Assembly: GCF_020889785.1 (NCBI RefSeq)
Contig: NZ_JACMYK010000014.1
Coordinates: 27,976-91,975, forward strand
DNA: 64,000 nucleotides
Direction: 5' to 3'
Source of the DNA: Bradyrhizobium acaciae
GTDB lineage: Bacteria; Pseudomonadota; Alphaproteobacteria; Rhizobiales; Xanthobacteraceae
Shown here: positions 28,432 to 38,221 of the stretch, one piece after another
Position numbering within the stretch: position 1 is the stretch's first letter
Layout: each line of letters opens with the position of its first letter
Program-made: the position numbers and the translations under genes
The notes under the pieces: generated by a model
Told to the model about the DNA's origin: nothing
Databases searched by the model: none
The model's input: the letters and a program-made list of their open reading frames with translations, nothing else

Positions 28432-29487
28432 ATGTTCGCATATCTAAAGCTTGCCATAGACGACGCATCGGCTGCCTCGCGTAGTCGAATCATCCCGCTC
28501 TATGCCTTCTTGTTGGCCATCAATTGCTTCGCCTGGACCTGGGCCATCGTGGCGCTGTCAGAGCGGCCGACGCTGCTGGCGACAGCGTTGTTGGCCTATG
28601 TGCTCGGCCTTCGGCACGCCGTCGATGCCGATCATATCGCGACCATCGACAATGTCGTTCGCAAGCTGATGCAGGATGGCAGACACCCCCTCGCGGTCGG
28701 ACTTTTCTTCGCCTTTGGCCATTCCTTGTCTGTTGCAGTGGCGGTTGCCGCGATCGCAGCTGCGGCGCTCGCGCTGCAAAGCGGTTTCCAGGAGTTCCGG
28801 GCGGTTGGCAGCATCATCGGTACCGGTGCATCGGCCTTCTTCTTGCTGACAATTGCCGCCATCAACCTTGTGATCCTACGGGATGTCTGGCGGAGCTTTC
28901 AGCGTGCGCGGCGTGGCGAACACATCGGAGAGAATGAGTTCGGTCTGCTTCTGTCCGGTCGTGGCTTGCTGTCCCGCCTCTTGCGTCCGCTGTTTCGCAT
29001 GGTGACGGCGAGCTGGCAGATGTTCGCGATCGGTCTGTTGTTCGGCCTCGGATTCGATACCGCGACGGAAATCAGCCTTTTCACCGTCGCAGCCGGGCAA
29101 GCTTCGGGAGGACTGGACTTCAGTACGGTGATGATATTTCCGGCTCTCTTCGCCGCCGGCATGATGCTTGTCGACACGACCGACAGCGTCTTGATGGTCG
29201 GCGCGTATGGCTGGGCTTTCCTCAACCCGATCCGCAAGATCTGGTACAATCTGACCATTACGGCGATCTCTGTCGTCGTGGCGCTGCTGATCGGCGGCAT
29301 CGAGGCACTTGGCCTGCTCGCCAACAAATTAGCGCTCGAAGGCACTTTCTGGAGCGCGGTGGACGATCTCAACGGCAGCTTGGCCAATTTCGGTTATCTC
29401 GTAGTCGGCATCTTCCTGGTCAGTTGGGCGCTGTCATTTGCGATCTATCGCTGGCAAGGGCTCGAAAAGCCGCTCGAGCCGGGGTGA
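28432..29487 (+). CDS. Nickel/cobalt permease, NiCoT (HoxN/HupN/NixA) family
   Basis: High-affinity Ni2+/Co2+ uptake protein of the inner membrane. It has 351 residues from ATG 28432 with a purine-rich site upstream. The signature motif of helix II, HAVDADH (RHAVDADHIATIDN), and the second signature LGFDTATEI are intact. About eight hydrophobic helices and a cytoplasmic basic loop (RDVWRSFQRARRGEHIGENEF) match the family. In bradyrhizobia such a permease (HupN) supplies nickel for uptake hydrogenase. No hydrogenase gene lies in this window, and urease is another possible user. Confidence 0.9.
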   Translation: MFAYLKLAIDDASAASRSRIIPLYAFLLAINCFAWTWAIVALSERPTLLATALLAYVLGLRHAVDADHIATIDNVVRKLMQDGRHPLAVGLFFAFGHSLSVAVAVAAIAAAALALQSGFQEFRAVGSIIGTGASAFFLLTIAAINLVILRDVWRSFQRARRGEHIGENEFGLLLSGRGLLSRLLRPLFRMVTASWQMFAIGLLFGLGFDTATEISLFTVAAGQASGGLDFSTVMIFPALFAAGMMLVDTTDSVLMVGAYGWAFLNPIRKIWYNLTITAISVVVALLIGGIEALGLLANKLALEGTFWSAVDDLNGSLANFGYLVVGIFLVSWALSFAIYRWQGLEKPLEPG

Positions 29488-30331
29488 GCTCATACAATCG
29501 GATGAGCTTCGGCACGCGGAAGCCTCCAAGCTTATGCGCGACCCGATGCGCGAAGGCATCTCGGTTGGCGAGCCCCGCTCGTTGTGATGCGGCATGGGGA
29601 GTTCCTGCATGATTCATCCCTCTAGTCTCAGACTTGACAGTTTTGTGGGAGCTGTCCCGCTATCGTTGATAGCAGACAATATATCTGGTACCTCGCGACT
29701 GCAGGGGCACCGGTACACACCGACATCAGGCGGATGCACGTTCTGGAGCACAGCAAGATAGACGGTTGGATCGTGACGGTCGCCATCAAGAAAATAGCTA
29801 CGACAAACGGCTTCGAGCACACAAGCCGCGTGACTAGTGTCGCCGGCGCGACCCAAGCTGTGGGCGGACCAGAAGGCGGGCATACTAATGCTGCAATCCT
29901 CCTGTTCGATGCAAGAGGAGCAACTGCGGCGGTCCGCGTTCGGCTGAGGCGACTATCGTTGCACATGATGACAGGATCAATCTAATCGTCGCACGTCTTC
30001 GGCGTCATCAGCTTCGTCTGACATCGAACAATGTCGGGTTCAATACCACCGGCGCACAAGCGATACAAAATAGCCGATCGCAAGCATTCAGAGGCGTAAA
30101 TAGTGTGCGCTCTATGGCCAAGCGCGCTTAGTTCCGGAGCTCCACTGGTTCGCTGCGTCCGTCATCGCCGGCGAAGCGGCTTGGTTGTGCGACTAGAACA
30201 GAAGCCTCCGATATTGAGTTCGAGAGTCACCATGGAACGGCGGCAACACCCTAAGAGGACATCAGTCATCGTGCGGCCTGCCTCACATCTGGGGTAGTCC
30301 GCTTCTCCACCTTTCGATGTCGTGAAATGTT
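29488..30331. other. Long gene-poor stretch
   Basis: No secure gene. The overlapping frames at 29614-29985 on both strands do not read like conserved proteins. Confidence 0.4.
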
Positions 30332-30345
30332 GGCATCGCTCTTGC
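30332..30345 (+). promoter_or_regulatory. Candidate sigma-54 (-24/-12) promoter
   Basis: TTGGCATCGCTCTTGCT has GG and GC exactly 10 bp apart and fits the TGGCAC-N5-TTGC consensus except for one base. It lies 465 bp before the amine oxidase gene. No NifA site TGT-N10-ACA with exact spacing was found upstream; TGTGCGACTAGAACA near 30187 has N9. Confidence 0.4.
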
Positions 30346-30809
30346 TGGTGCACAACGGACTCAGTCGAGTGCTTGAGAAGTCGCTCAAGGGTCTTCGTGT
30401 CGCGTGATCAACTACGTCGCTTTCCGTCGAACGGTTATGCATGTCCGGCAAGCGACGCCTCCAGGAATGAAACATCCGCGTCTTCGACGCATCGAGCCCT
30501 GATCGACCGCTCGCTAATAGTCGCCAGAGGTGACCGGTCGTTGGTTCATCAACTCAGGTGTACTGACCAGCTTCTGCGTTTGAAGCGATCGCGAATACCG
30601 ACCTCTGAATGCGGGGATACTTAGCTATGTCTATTTTATCGACGAGGAACGACGCGGTACAGGACCAATGTAGGAATGAGATGATCGAAGACGGTCTCGC
30701 GGGCGCACCGCGGCAGTGCGACCAGTCTGCACCGCAATGTACGCACGTTCTTGAAACCGATCGCCCGAGCCGTTTGTCTTCGTCGGAACGAGCGGAGGGG
30801 TGAACGCAG
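30346..30809. other. Leader region of the amine oxidase gene
   Basis: It contains a weak 58-codon frame (MSILSTRNDAV, ending at 30803) right before the amine oxidase. It has no recognisable domain and I do not call it a gene. Confidence 0.3.
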
Positions 30810-32399
30810 GTGCAGAATGAATCGGTGATCAGGCGACGGGATCTACTCACGCTGGTCGGCACCATCGCCGGCAGCTCGGCGATGTACCACGCGATGACGA
30901 GCCTCGGCTTCGCATCGGAGTCCGCCTACAAGGGGCCGGTCAAGCTCGCCGGCGACGTCAAGGGCGCCTCGGTGCTGATCCTCGGCGCTGGGCTTGCAGG
31001 CATGACGGTGGCGCTGGAACTGCGCAAGGCCGGCTACAAGGTCCAGATCCTCGAATTCAACAGCCGTGCCGGCGGTCGCAACTGGTCGATCCGTGGCGGG
31101 GACAGCTTTGTCGAGCTCGGCGGTTTTAAGCAGGCCTGCCAATTCGAGCCGGGGCTCTATCTCAATCTCGGTCCGTGGCGGATTCCCTGTCACCACCGGG
31201 CGCTGCTCGATTATTGCCGCCGGCTCAATGTGACGCTGGAACCCTTCATCCAGCTCAACCACAACGCCTATCTGCACGCGACGCGTGCATTCGACGGCAA
31301 GCCGCAGCGCTGTCGCAGCATCAAGGCGGATGTCCAGGGCGGCGTGTCGGAGCTACTTGCAAAAGTCAGCCAGCAGGGCCGGCTCGACGAGTTCGTCAGC
31401 AAGGAAGACCAGGAGATCCTGCTGCAGGCGCTGCGCGACTGGGGCGCGCTGGATCGCGATTACAAATACAATGCCAACCTCGTCGCCGCCGAATTCCGCG
31501 GTTATGCCCGCGGTCCCGGCGGCGGCTTGATGGGAGATCCGCTGCCCAGCGACCCGATCTCTCTGCAGGAGCTGTTGCGGTCGCGGATGTGGCGCTATCT
31601 GCGGAGCTATGCGCGTTACGACTTCCAGACCACCATGTTCCAGCCGGTCGGCGGGATGGACATGATCGGCAAGGCATTCGCGCGCGAGGTTGGCGATCTC
31701 ATCCGCTATAACGCCAAGGTCACGCAGATCCAGCAGAACGGCTCCGGTGTCACCGTGAGCTATGCCGACACCGCCAACCCGTCCGCCGTGCAGCAGGCGA
31801 CCGCCGACTGGTGCATCTGCACCATTCCGCTGTCGATCCTGAGCCAGCTGCCGGTCGATGTCGGCGGGCCGATGAAAAATGCGATCGATTCCTTACCCTA
31901 CCTAGCCTCCGTGAAGGTCGGACTACAGTTCAAACGCCGCTTCTGGGAGGAGGACGACGCGATCTATGGCGGCATCAGCTACACTGACCTGCCGATCCAG
32001 CAGATCGCCTATCCGAGCACGGGCTTCGACCGCGGCGGCCGCGGCATCCTGCTCGGTGCCTACATGTATGGCGGCGCCAATTCGTTCGAGTTCACCGCGA
32101 TGACGCCGGCCGAGCGGGTCGCCAGTGCGGTTGAATTCGGCGCCGCAATCCATCCGCAATACCGAAGCGAATTCGAGAACGGCGTCGCGGTGGCCTGGCA
32201 TCGCGTGCCGTTCACGCTCGGCTGCGCCGGCGCATGGACCGAGGCCGCGCGGGCGCAGCATTACCGCAATCTCTGCCAGATCGACGGGCGCATCGCGCTG
32301 GCCGGCGAGCATGCCTCGCAGCTGTCATGGCAGGAGGGCGCGATCCTGTCGGCGCTCGACGTCATTACCCGATTGCACGAACGCGTGGTGAAGACCTGA
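30810..32399 (+). CDS. Tat-exported flavin-containing amine oxidase
   Basis: A 529-residue FAD enzyme of the monoamine/L-amino-acid oxidase superfamily. It starts at GTG 30810. The N-terminus has a twin-arginine pattern (RRRDLLTLVG) and hydrophobic stretch, so export to the periplasm is likely. The FAD dinucleotide fold is VLILGAGLAGMTVALELRKAG followed by SRAGGRNWSIRGG. The C-terminal FAD site is ALAGEHASQLSWQEGAI. The family oxidises amines or amino acids, giving aldehyde or keto/amide products plus peroxide or reduced carrier. Tryptophan 2-monooxygenase (auxin synthesis) is one relative, but the substrate cannot be read from sequence. Confidence 0.85.
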   Translation: MQNESVIRRRDLLTLVGTIAGSSAMYHAMTSLGFASESAYKGPVKLAGDVKGASVLILGAGLAGMTVALELRKAGYKVQILEFNSRAGGRNWSIRGGDSFVELGGFKQACQFEPGLYLNLGPWRIPCHHRALLDYCRRLNVTLEPFIQLNHNAYLHATRAFDGKPQRCRSIKADVQGGVSELLAKVSQQGRLDEFVSKEDQEILLQALRDWGALDRDYKYNANLVAAEFRGYARGPGGGLMGDPLPSDPISLQELLRSRMWRYLRSYARYDFQTTMFQPVGGMDMIGKAFAREVGDLIRYNAKVTQIQQNGSGVTVSYADTANPSAVQQATADWCICTIPLSILSQLPVDVGGPMKNAIDSLPYLASVKVGLQFKRRFWEEDDAIYGGISYTDLPIQQIAYPSTGFDRGGRGILLGAYMYGGANSFEFTAMTPAERVASAVEFGAAIHPQYRSEFENGVAVAWHRVPFTLGCAGAWTEAARAQHYRNLCQIDGRIALAGEHASQLSWQEGAILSALDVITRLHERVVKT

Positions 32400-32748
32400 T
32401 GCAGGAGCAGGTGTCATTCCTGCGCTGGTGCTGCTGCCGGCAAGCGCGACCGTTGGAGAGGACAGCGCTACCGGCAAGCGCACCTTTTCCTCGGACTGTG
32501 GACCTTCAACCAGCGATGAATCTGTCGACCTCCCTGCGGAGCTGGACACGCGCTGGGTCGGCGATGGTTACGACCGGCGTGCGTCAGGCAGCCTTGCTTG
32601 CCAAATGTGACGTCGATAGCGCCGTCTACTGAGAAGGCAACCGGGCTCAACAAGGTAAAGGTCAGGCGCGGCGTGCATTCGATTGAGTATGGCCCGATCC
32701 GAACGGATAACGGCTCGCCGCCGTCTTTTCAAACCGTTCTCTTAAGGC
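32400..32748 (+). pseudogene. Possible decayed c-type cytochrome downstream of the amine oxidase
   Basis: One frame reads a signal-like VIPALVLLPASATVGEDSA and then GKRTFSSDCGPSTSDESVD. This resembles the start of a class I cytochrome but without the CxxCH heme motif. It stops at 32610. An ATG overlaps the amine oxidase stop (TGATG) in a different frame. Periplasmic amine oxidases are often paired with a cytochrome, so a damaged partner gene is a reasonable but weak reading. Confidence 0.3.
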
Positions 32749-34053
32749 ATGAGCGAAATCGATTTCGGGAGAAGTAAGCGGATGGAAAATCGTTACATGC
32801 CATATATTGGGATGGTTGCGTTGGCTAGTCAGCAGTATCTGGCGATCGCGTTCATCTATTCGGCCATTCCCGTGATCCTTCGGGGCAACGGTGCCAGCTT
32901 GGAACTAGTCGGCCTATATGGCACCGCTTTCTTTGCATTCACCGTTAACTTCCTTTGGGCCCCGGTGGTGGATCGATGGAGCCTTAATCGTCTCGGGCTG
33001 AGACGTTCGTGGATCCTGTTGACCCAAGTCGCCAGTACCATCGTGCTGGCAGCGATGGCGTTCTTGAATCCAAAAACCGATTTTGTCTCGCTTTTCCTTG
33101 TTTCCCTGGTACTTGCGACCATTGCTGCCACGCAGCGGATCGCGACTTTGGGCTATATAGCTGAAGCTCTCGATTCCGGCGAACGGCCGCTCGGGGCCGC
33201 GCTTCTGGGTTGGGGCCGGGCCATCGGCCATGTGATCGGTGGCGCCGTCAGCCTCCAATTGATCGAGATGGTCGGTTGGCGTCCAGCTTTGTTGGGCTTG
33301 GCGCTGCTGCTAGCCGTCTTCGCTGGTTGGGTGTTCGCTATTTCTGAACCGCTCCAACGCGGCGACCGATCGAGCGCGACGCAACGCCCCTCGATCTCCG
33401 CGATCTTTCGCTACCGTGGCCTGTGGACGACGGCCGCATTGATCGCGCCGGCGGTTATCGGGATCGCTGTGGCGTTCGCGACGGTTCAGTTGCGGCTTGT
33501 TGACCTCGGCTTCGCCGCAGCAGACATTGGATGGATCGGAGCGCTTTCGAACGTATTGACGTATACGCTGGTAGCGCCGTTGACCAGCGCAATCATCGGC
33601 CGAATGGCGCCGCAGCGAGGCTTGATCTGGGGCTGCGCAGTCATGGCCATAAGTTTCGGCGTGCTTGCGACGGTTGATCGCTACGTCAGCGTTCGCCTGA
33701 GCGCCGTTGTGAGCGTCGGCATCGTGTTCGCGGCACTCGCTGTTCAGCATGTCACGTTCACGAACTGGTTTCTCGGGCTCGCCCGGCCGGGCAAGGCGGG
33801 GACAGATGTCACGTTTCTGACTTCGGTAATGTCGGCGTCAGCGTTGGTGGGCTTCGCAGCGAGTGGGTTTGCCGTGGCGAGGTTCGGTTATGCTGTCACG
33901 CTGATACTGCCGGGCCTCGGCTCTGCTCTCTCCGCCTTGCTCGGCCTGGCATTGCTCCGTCAATCTGATAAAGAAGGGCCGGCGAGGGTTAGTAGGCCCC
34001 TTTCTGCGGAGCAAATTGTCGGCGCGAGGGACTTACGGAATGAACGACGATGA
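32749..34053 (+). CDS. Major facilitator (AmpG-like) transporter
   Basis: A 434-residue inner-membrane protein with 12 predicted helices in two halves. The early loop motif after helix 2 (APVVDRWSLNRLGLRRSW) is of the AmpG/acetyl-CoA-transporter-like subgroup. The substrate is unknown. It could be a muropeptide, siderophore or small metabolite carrier. The last 14 nt overlap the QueD-like gene, so the two are translationally linked and probably functionally related. No ribosome site is strong at the first Met; the Met at residue 12 is an alternative start. Confidence 0.85.
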   Translation: MSEIDFGRSKRMENRYMPYIGMVALASQQYLAIAFIYSAIPVILRGNGASLELVGLYGTAFFAFTVNFLWAPVVDRWSLNRLGLRRSWILLTQVASTIVLAAMAFLNPKTDFVSLFLVSLVLATIAATQRIATLGYIAEALDSGERPLGAALLGWGRAIGHVIGGAVSLQLIEMVGWRPALLGLALLLAVFAGWVFAISEPLQRGDRSSATQRPSISAIFRYRGLWTTAALIAPAVIGIAVAFATVQLRLVDLGFAAADIGWIGALSNVLTYTLVAPLTSAIIGRMAPQRGLIWGCAVMAISFGVLATVDRYVSVRLSAVVSVGIVFAALAVQHVTFTNWFLGLARPGKAGTDVTFLTSVMSASALVGFAASGFAVARFGYAVTLILPGLGSALSALLGLALLRQSDKEGPARVSRPLSAEQIVGARDLRNERR

Positions 34054-34432
34054 TGCAGTGATCACGCTGATTGGCCGCACCTATAGTTTTGAATCAGCTC
34101 ATCGCCTTCCCCATCTCCCCGATGGCCACAAATGCAAGAACCTACACGGCCACAACTATCGTATGGAAGTGGTGATCCGCGGAGGGGTGGATGCGAGGGG
34201 CTTCGTGAAGGATTTCGCTGAGATGGATGCCGAACTGGAGCCGCTGCTGAAGCTCGTCGATCACCGACTGCTCAACGATGTCGATGGACTGGAGAACCCG
34301 ACCGCCGAGATCATCGCCCGTTGGTTCTTTGATCGCATTCCCAATTGCGCGAGTGTGCGGATTTATGAGACCGCCGATTGTTGGGCGGAGGTTTCGGCTG
34401 ATGGCGGCAGTCCAAAAGGCGCGCCGAGTTAG
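34040..34432 (+). CDS. 6-pyruvoyl-tetrahydropterin synthase / QueD family protein
   Basis: A 130-residue enzyme from MNDDDAVITLIG. Family members convert dihydroneopterin triphosphate to 6-carboxy-tetrahydropterin (queuosine pathway) or to pyruvoyl-tetrahydropterin. Zinc-binding His are in SAHRLP and HGHNY, the catalytic Cys in KCKNLHGH, and the Asp-His pair in VDHRLL, followed by the conserved Glu in YET. The length fits QueD. It overlaps the upstream transporter gene by 14 nt. No other queuosine genes (queC, queE, queF) are in the window. A special role together with the transporter is therefore as likely as tRNA modification. Confidence 0.85.
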   Translation: MNDDDAVITLIGRTYSFESAHRLPHLPDGHKCKNLHGHNYRMEVVIRGGVDARGFVKDFAEMDAELEPLLKLVDHRLLNDVDGLENPTAEIIARWFFDRIPNCASVRIYETADCWAEVSADGGSPKGAPS

Positions 34433-35103
34433 TCGGGGGCGGTGAAACGCCAACGCAAGTGCACCATGGATGCCGGGCAATATGGCCGGTGTTCGGCGGC
34501 GTCCGCGTGTGCCTCGGCATGGAACTCGACAGATAGATATACATCGGCCGTGCCGCTGATCCCATTAGCCTGCCACGGTGGAAGGATTCCCGCGCCCAGT
34601 CATCGGGCGCTCATCCGGTCGAGATGCAGTGGTCTAAGCTCGCTACAGACTTGTCTGGCATCGCGGCCGTCCACGCTACATTGCCCGGATGGCGTGACGC
34701 GGCGCCGACATCCTACTCGTAAATCAGCGAGCTAATTGGCATCCAACGGCCGGATACTGCGATTGCCCTTGAGCACGCAGATCTACTATGCGCTTCACTG
34801 ATGTCGCGTTGCTCTCGAACTATTCTCGAAGCAGCTGCTCTGCCCATCGTCGATCTCGAGCCACAGCCTCGCCTTTTGCGCAACGTCCACGCGCACGATC
34901 ATCACCCTCTGGAGGCGCTTTGCCGAACCCTGACGAGCACTTCTTGGAAGTGTGTGGAATGACGAGCTTTGCGCCTCGGGCGAGGGTGACGACTACTCGA
35001 TCCGGTAGCTTTGTCGTTCAGCCGCATGAGCTAGTGGTTAGGGCCGTTTTGGCAGACACGCCTCGCACACCAAGAGGGGGCGCGCCGGGGCAGGAGAAAC
35101 GCG
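34433..35103. other. Gene-poor stretch before the carboxypeptidase
   Basis: No convincing gene. A 174-codon plus-strand frame (34788-35312) overlaps the carboxypeptidase start out of frame and looks like a shadow. Confidence 0.4.
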
Positions 35104-36633
35104 ATGAAATTGACCGCTCCGGGTCTCACCTCTCTTGCACTGATCCTATTCACCTGCGGGGCGACGGAGAGCGCTCGGGCCAACAATCCTTTCCCCGCCC
35201 CGGTCACAATACCGGCCGGCCAGAAGGGTGGTGGCGGTCAAAACCCGAGTACGTCGTCACTGACCGAGCAGCATCGCCTGCCGACGGACTCCAGCACCAG
35301 ACACACCCTTGAGCTGCCTGGGCGGACGCTTTCTTTCATCGCGACCGCCGGTTCCATCCGCCTGTTCGACGATAAGGGTGAGCCGCAGGCCGATATCGTC
35401 TATACCTCCTATCAGCTTGAGGGCGCTGATCTCGGCACGCGCCCGGTGACATTCTTCTTCAACGGCGGACCAGGCTCATCATCGGCGTGGCTGCAGCTCG
35501 GCAATGCCGGACCGTGGCGGCTGCCGATCAATGCTGACGAGGTCACGCCATCGACATTTCCGCAGGTGAGGCCAAACGCGGAAACCTGGCTCGATTTCAC
35601 TGATCTCGTGTTTCTCGATCCTGCAAGCACCGGCTATAGCCGTTTCGTGGCGGCCGGCGATGACGCGCGCAAATGGCTCTATTCCGTTGAGGGCGATGTC
35701 AACGCGCTCGCGCTGGTGATCCGTCGCTGGCTCGAAAAGCATGACCGGCTGTTGTCGCCGAAGTACATCGCGGGTGAAAGTTATGGCGGCATTCGTGGGC
35801 CAAAGGTCGTCGACCAGTTGCAGATGCGGCAGGGCATAGGCGTCAGGGGCCTGATCATGGTCTCGCCAGTGTTCGACTACAGCGCCGGCAGGAGCGTGCT
35901 GCAGTACGTCGCCACGCTGCCCAGCTATGTCGCGACCCTGCGTGAAGCCGAAGGTTCGGTAAACCGAACCGATCTCGCCGACGTGGAAGCCTATGCGCGC
36001 GGCGAGTTTCTGGTCGATCTCATCAAAGGCCAGGCCGACAAGGAAGCAACTACGCGTCTGGCCGACAAGGTCGCGGTGCTGACCGGCATCGAGCAAGCGG
36101 TCAGCCGCCGGCTCGCCGGCCGTTTCGAAGTCGCCGAATTCCGCCGTGAGTTCGACCGCAAGAATGGCAAGTTAATCGGCCGGTATGATGCCTCTGTGCG
36201 TGGCCTCGATCCATATCCGGAGTCCGATTTCCAGCTTTCAGGCGATCCCTCAAGCGATCCGCTGGTGGCGCCTCTAACCAGCGCCACTGTCGATCTCCTT
36301 ACGCGCAAGCTTGGCTGGCGGCCGGAGGGATCCTATGAACTGGCCAATCGCAAGGTCAGGGAGGCCTGGGATTTCGGCCGCAGCCCTCCGGAGTCAGTTT
36401 CGGAGCTGCGCAAGATCTTAGCGACGGACCGGAACATGAAATTGCTGGTCGCACACGGGCTGTTTGACCTCGCCACGCCATATTTCGGATCACAGATCGT
36501 GCTCGATCAGCTGCCACCATTTGCCTCCACACTGCGCGTCAAACTTGTCGTTTTTCCGGGGGGCCACATGTTCTATTCACGAGACGCCTCGCGCCACGCT
36601 TTTCGAGCAGAGGTCGAAGCGCTGATGAAATGA
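35104..36633 (+). CDS. Secreted serine carboxypeptidase (peptidase S10)
   Basis: A 509-residue exopeptidase that removes C-terminal residues from peptides at acidic pH. The start has an AGGAG site 7 nt away. The N-terminus is a signal peptide (LTSLALILFTCGATESARA), so it acts in the periplasm or outside. The catalytic triad is in place: Ser in AGESYGGIRGPKV, Asp in HGLFDLATPYFG, His in FPGGHMFY. The oxyanion region FFFNGGPGSSSAW is also present. Bacterial members of this mainly eukaryotic family are common in Bradyrhizobium. It stands alone, flanked by gene-poor DNA. Confidence 0.92.
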   Translation: MKLTAPGLTSLALILFTCGATESARANNPFPAPVTIPAGQKGGGGQNPSTSSLTEQHRLPTDSSTRHTLELPGRTLSFIATAGSIRLFDDKGEPQADIVYTSYQLEGADLGTRPVTFFFNGGPGSSSAWLQLGNAGPWRLPINADEVTPSTFPQVRPNAETWLDFTDLVFLDPASTGYSRFVAAGDDARKWLYSVEGDVNALALVIRRWLEKHDRLLSPKYIAGESYGGIRGPKVVDQLQMRQGIGVRGLIMVSPVFDYSAGRSVLQYVATLPSYVATLREAEGSVNRTDLADVEAYARGEFLVDLIKGQADKEATTRLADKVAVLTGIEQAVSRRLAGRFEVAEFRREFDRKNGKLIGRYDASVRGLDPYPESDFQLSGDPSSDPLVAPLTSATVDLLTRKLGWRPEGSYELANRKVREAWDFGRSPPESVSELRKILATDRNMKLLVAHGLFDLATPYFGSQIVLDQLPPFASTLRVKLVVFPGGHMFYSRDASRHAFRAEVEALMK

Positions 36634-36734
36634 GGCCGACACCAGGCCTCGTCACGAGCAAGCCCGCGTTCGCACAAACATAATGTCGCTGATGCTACGG
36701 GACAGAGCACAAGGGACCAGTCTTGGATTGCGTC

Positions 36735-37013
36735 GTCCGGCCGCTAGACGACGCAGTCCCAAAATGGCTGCGAACAAAACCCGGTTTGATCAGCCAAGCA
36801 GCAAGCTCGCGGACACCATCTGATGCGCGCTCTCATGCTGGGCGGGCGGGCGTGACGCGCTTCGCCGAAGATGGCCGAATCGAGCTGGACGATAACGCTG
36901 CCGCGCGCGATCCGCGCGATCGCATACACGGAAGAGCGCATCATTCGTAGATCCTGACGGCGACGCCAAACACCGCGCTGTCATCGTCTCCTCGGCCAAA
37001 ACCAGTAAGTGCT
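36735..37013 (+). mobile_element. Second IS66-family transposase remnant
   Basis: The plus strand reads PLDDAVPKWLRTKPGLISQA, then TRFAEDGRIELDDNAA. After a frame change it reads FVDPDGDAKHRAVIVSSAKT. These match the IS66 TnpC C-terminal blocks around WLREKLxLISQKS, RFLDDGRIELDNNAAER and LFAGSDGGAEHWAVIASLIET. At least one frameshift is needed. It is on the opposite strand to the remnant at 16.7 kb and differs in sequence, so it is a different element. Confidence 0.75.
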
Positions 37014-38201
37014 GAATTATACCGACGGCGGACCTAGAGCGCCGATGTTATTGCCAGGGTCGTGATCCGAACTAATTCTCGACAGTTTTGTTGCCACAGG
37101 CCCAGGGAATCAGTTGGAATTCGGCTTAAGCGAACCAATCAATCTTCTTGAGGTGCGTTGGTGAGTAACAAGACCATGTCATCGCGAATTTTGTTCGGCC
37201 TCAAGGCGCGCGAATCGCTTTCCCAGTGAGACGCCCTTTTCGGAGTTGGTAGAGCGAAGCGCTTCCTGGACAGCCGAAATGAATTTGAGCCCTTCCCTTG
37301 CGGCACACTTCCGTGAAGTGATCGTGAGCGGCTGGCTCATGAAGCAAGCTTTTATTCGCCGCAAGTACCAGGCGAGCTTCGATCTGCCCTTTCGAGCACC
37401 CAAAACCCGCATGCATTCTACATGCCTCCTGCGGCCATGAGTTGATCTTCTCAGCGCGTCTGTTGCCGAAACTCTCCACCTTTACAGCGCTTCGGAAAGA
37501 AGGCGCGGGTGTTTGGAGGAGCCACCCGCGCCAAGTTTGCTTCGCCAGCTTGGCCGCCTTGGGGGGCGTGAAGATAAACAGCCAAGCCGATAAGATTCGC
37601 AGCAATTCATGTGCCAAGTGGGTCACGATGCAAGAGTAGCAAACAGACAGTACCCGACAGAGCGCAGCGACCAGGCAGACAGGACGGAAAATCGTGCGGT
37701 CGGTTGCTGACCGACCGCGCATGACTTGCGATCCAAACGCGCGGCTCTCAGGAGGCTTAATCAACAAGCGATTTCCTAAGCAACCCGCGTTCTAGACCAC
37801 CATCGTTCTGTCAGAAGACCTGCCTTCGAACCCGCGCAAGCTGCTTACTCTTCGCCATCCGGCCATGCGCTCATTGTCTTGTTCCAAAGTCTGCGTTCCG
37901 GACGCTCCATCGAACGCAAACAGACCCCGTGTATCTGTTTGCCGATGTGGCAAAGCGCCGCGCACGCAAGGCGGGCGGAGCACGTCAGCTGACCTGTCCG
38001 TGGTCATCGAGCTCAAGTGAATTCCAGCAGCGTCATTGAACTCCAGGCCACTACGGAGCTCGTCCGAGAATCTCCGCACCCGTCGTCTTGTCTCCCGAAG
38101 GTGGAGGCGTACGTCAGGAAAAATTCACACGAGAAAATTCCAGAGAGGGTTGAAACGCACCTAACGTCAAGTTGTACGATCTGAAAAATGGACGGCGAGG
38201 G
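37014..38201. other. Gene-poor stretch upstream of the rtx operon
   Basis: Only overlapping short frames occur. A 53-codon minus-strand frame within 37179-37412 (MSQPLTITSRK onward) has coding-like composition but no family. The long minus frame 37201-37767 is not protein-like throughout. Confidence 0.35.
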
Positions 38202-38221
38202 TCGTCAGCTTACAAAAACCT
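38202..38221 (+). promoter_or_regulatory. Candidate tts box upstream of rtxA
   Basis: TCGTCAGCTTACAAAAACCT has a perfect first half of the tts box and 15 of 19 fixed positions overall. It points toward rtxA but lies about 400 bp before its start, farther than usual. Confidence 0.4.

Noticed and set aside
34788..35312. 174-codon ORF overlapping the carboxypeptidase start
   Set aside because: It overlaps the signal peptide region of a secure gene out of frame and has no ribosome site.
37201..37767. 188-codon minus-strand ORF
   Set aside because: No family resemblance, mixed composition and overlapping alternative frames.
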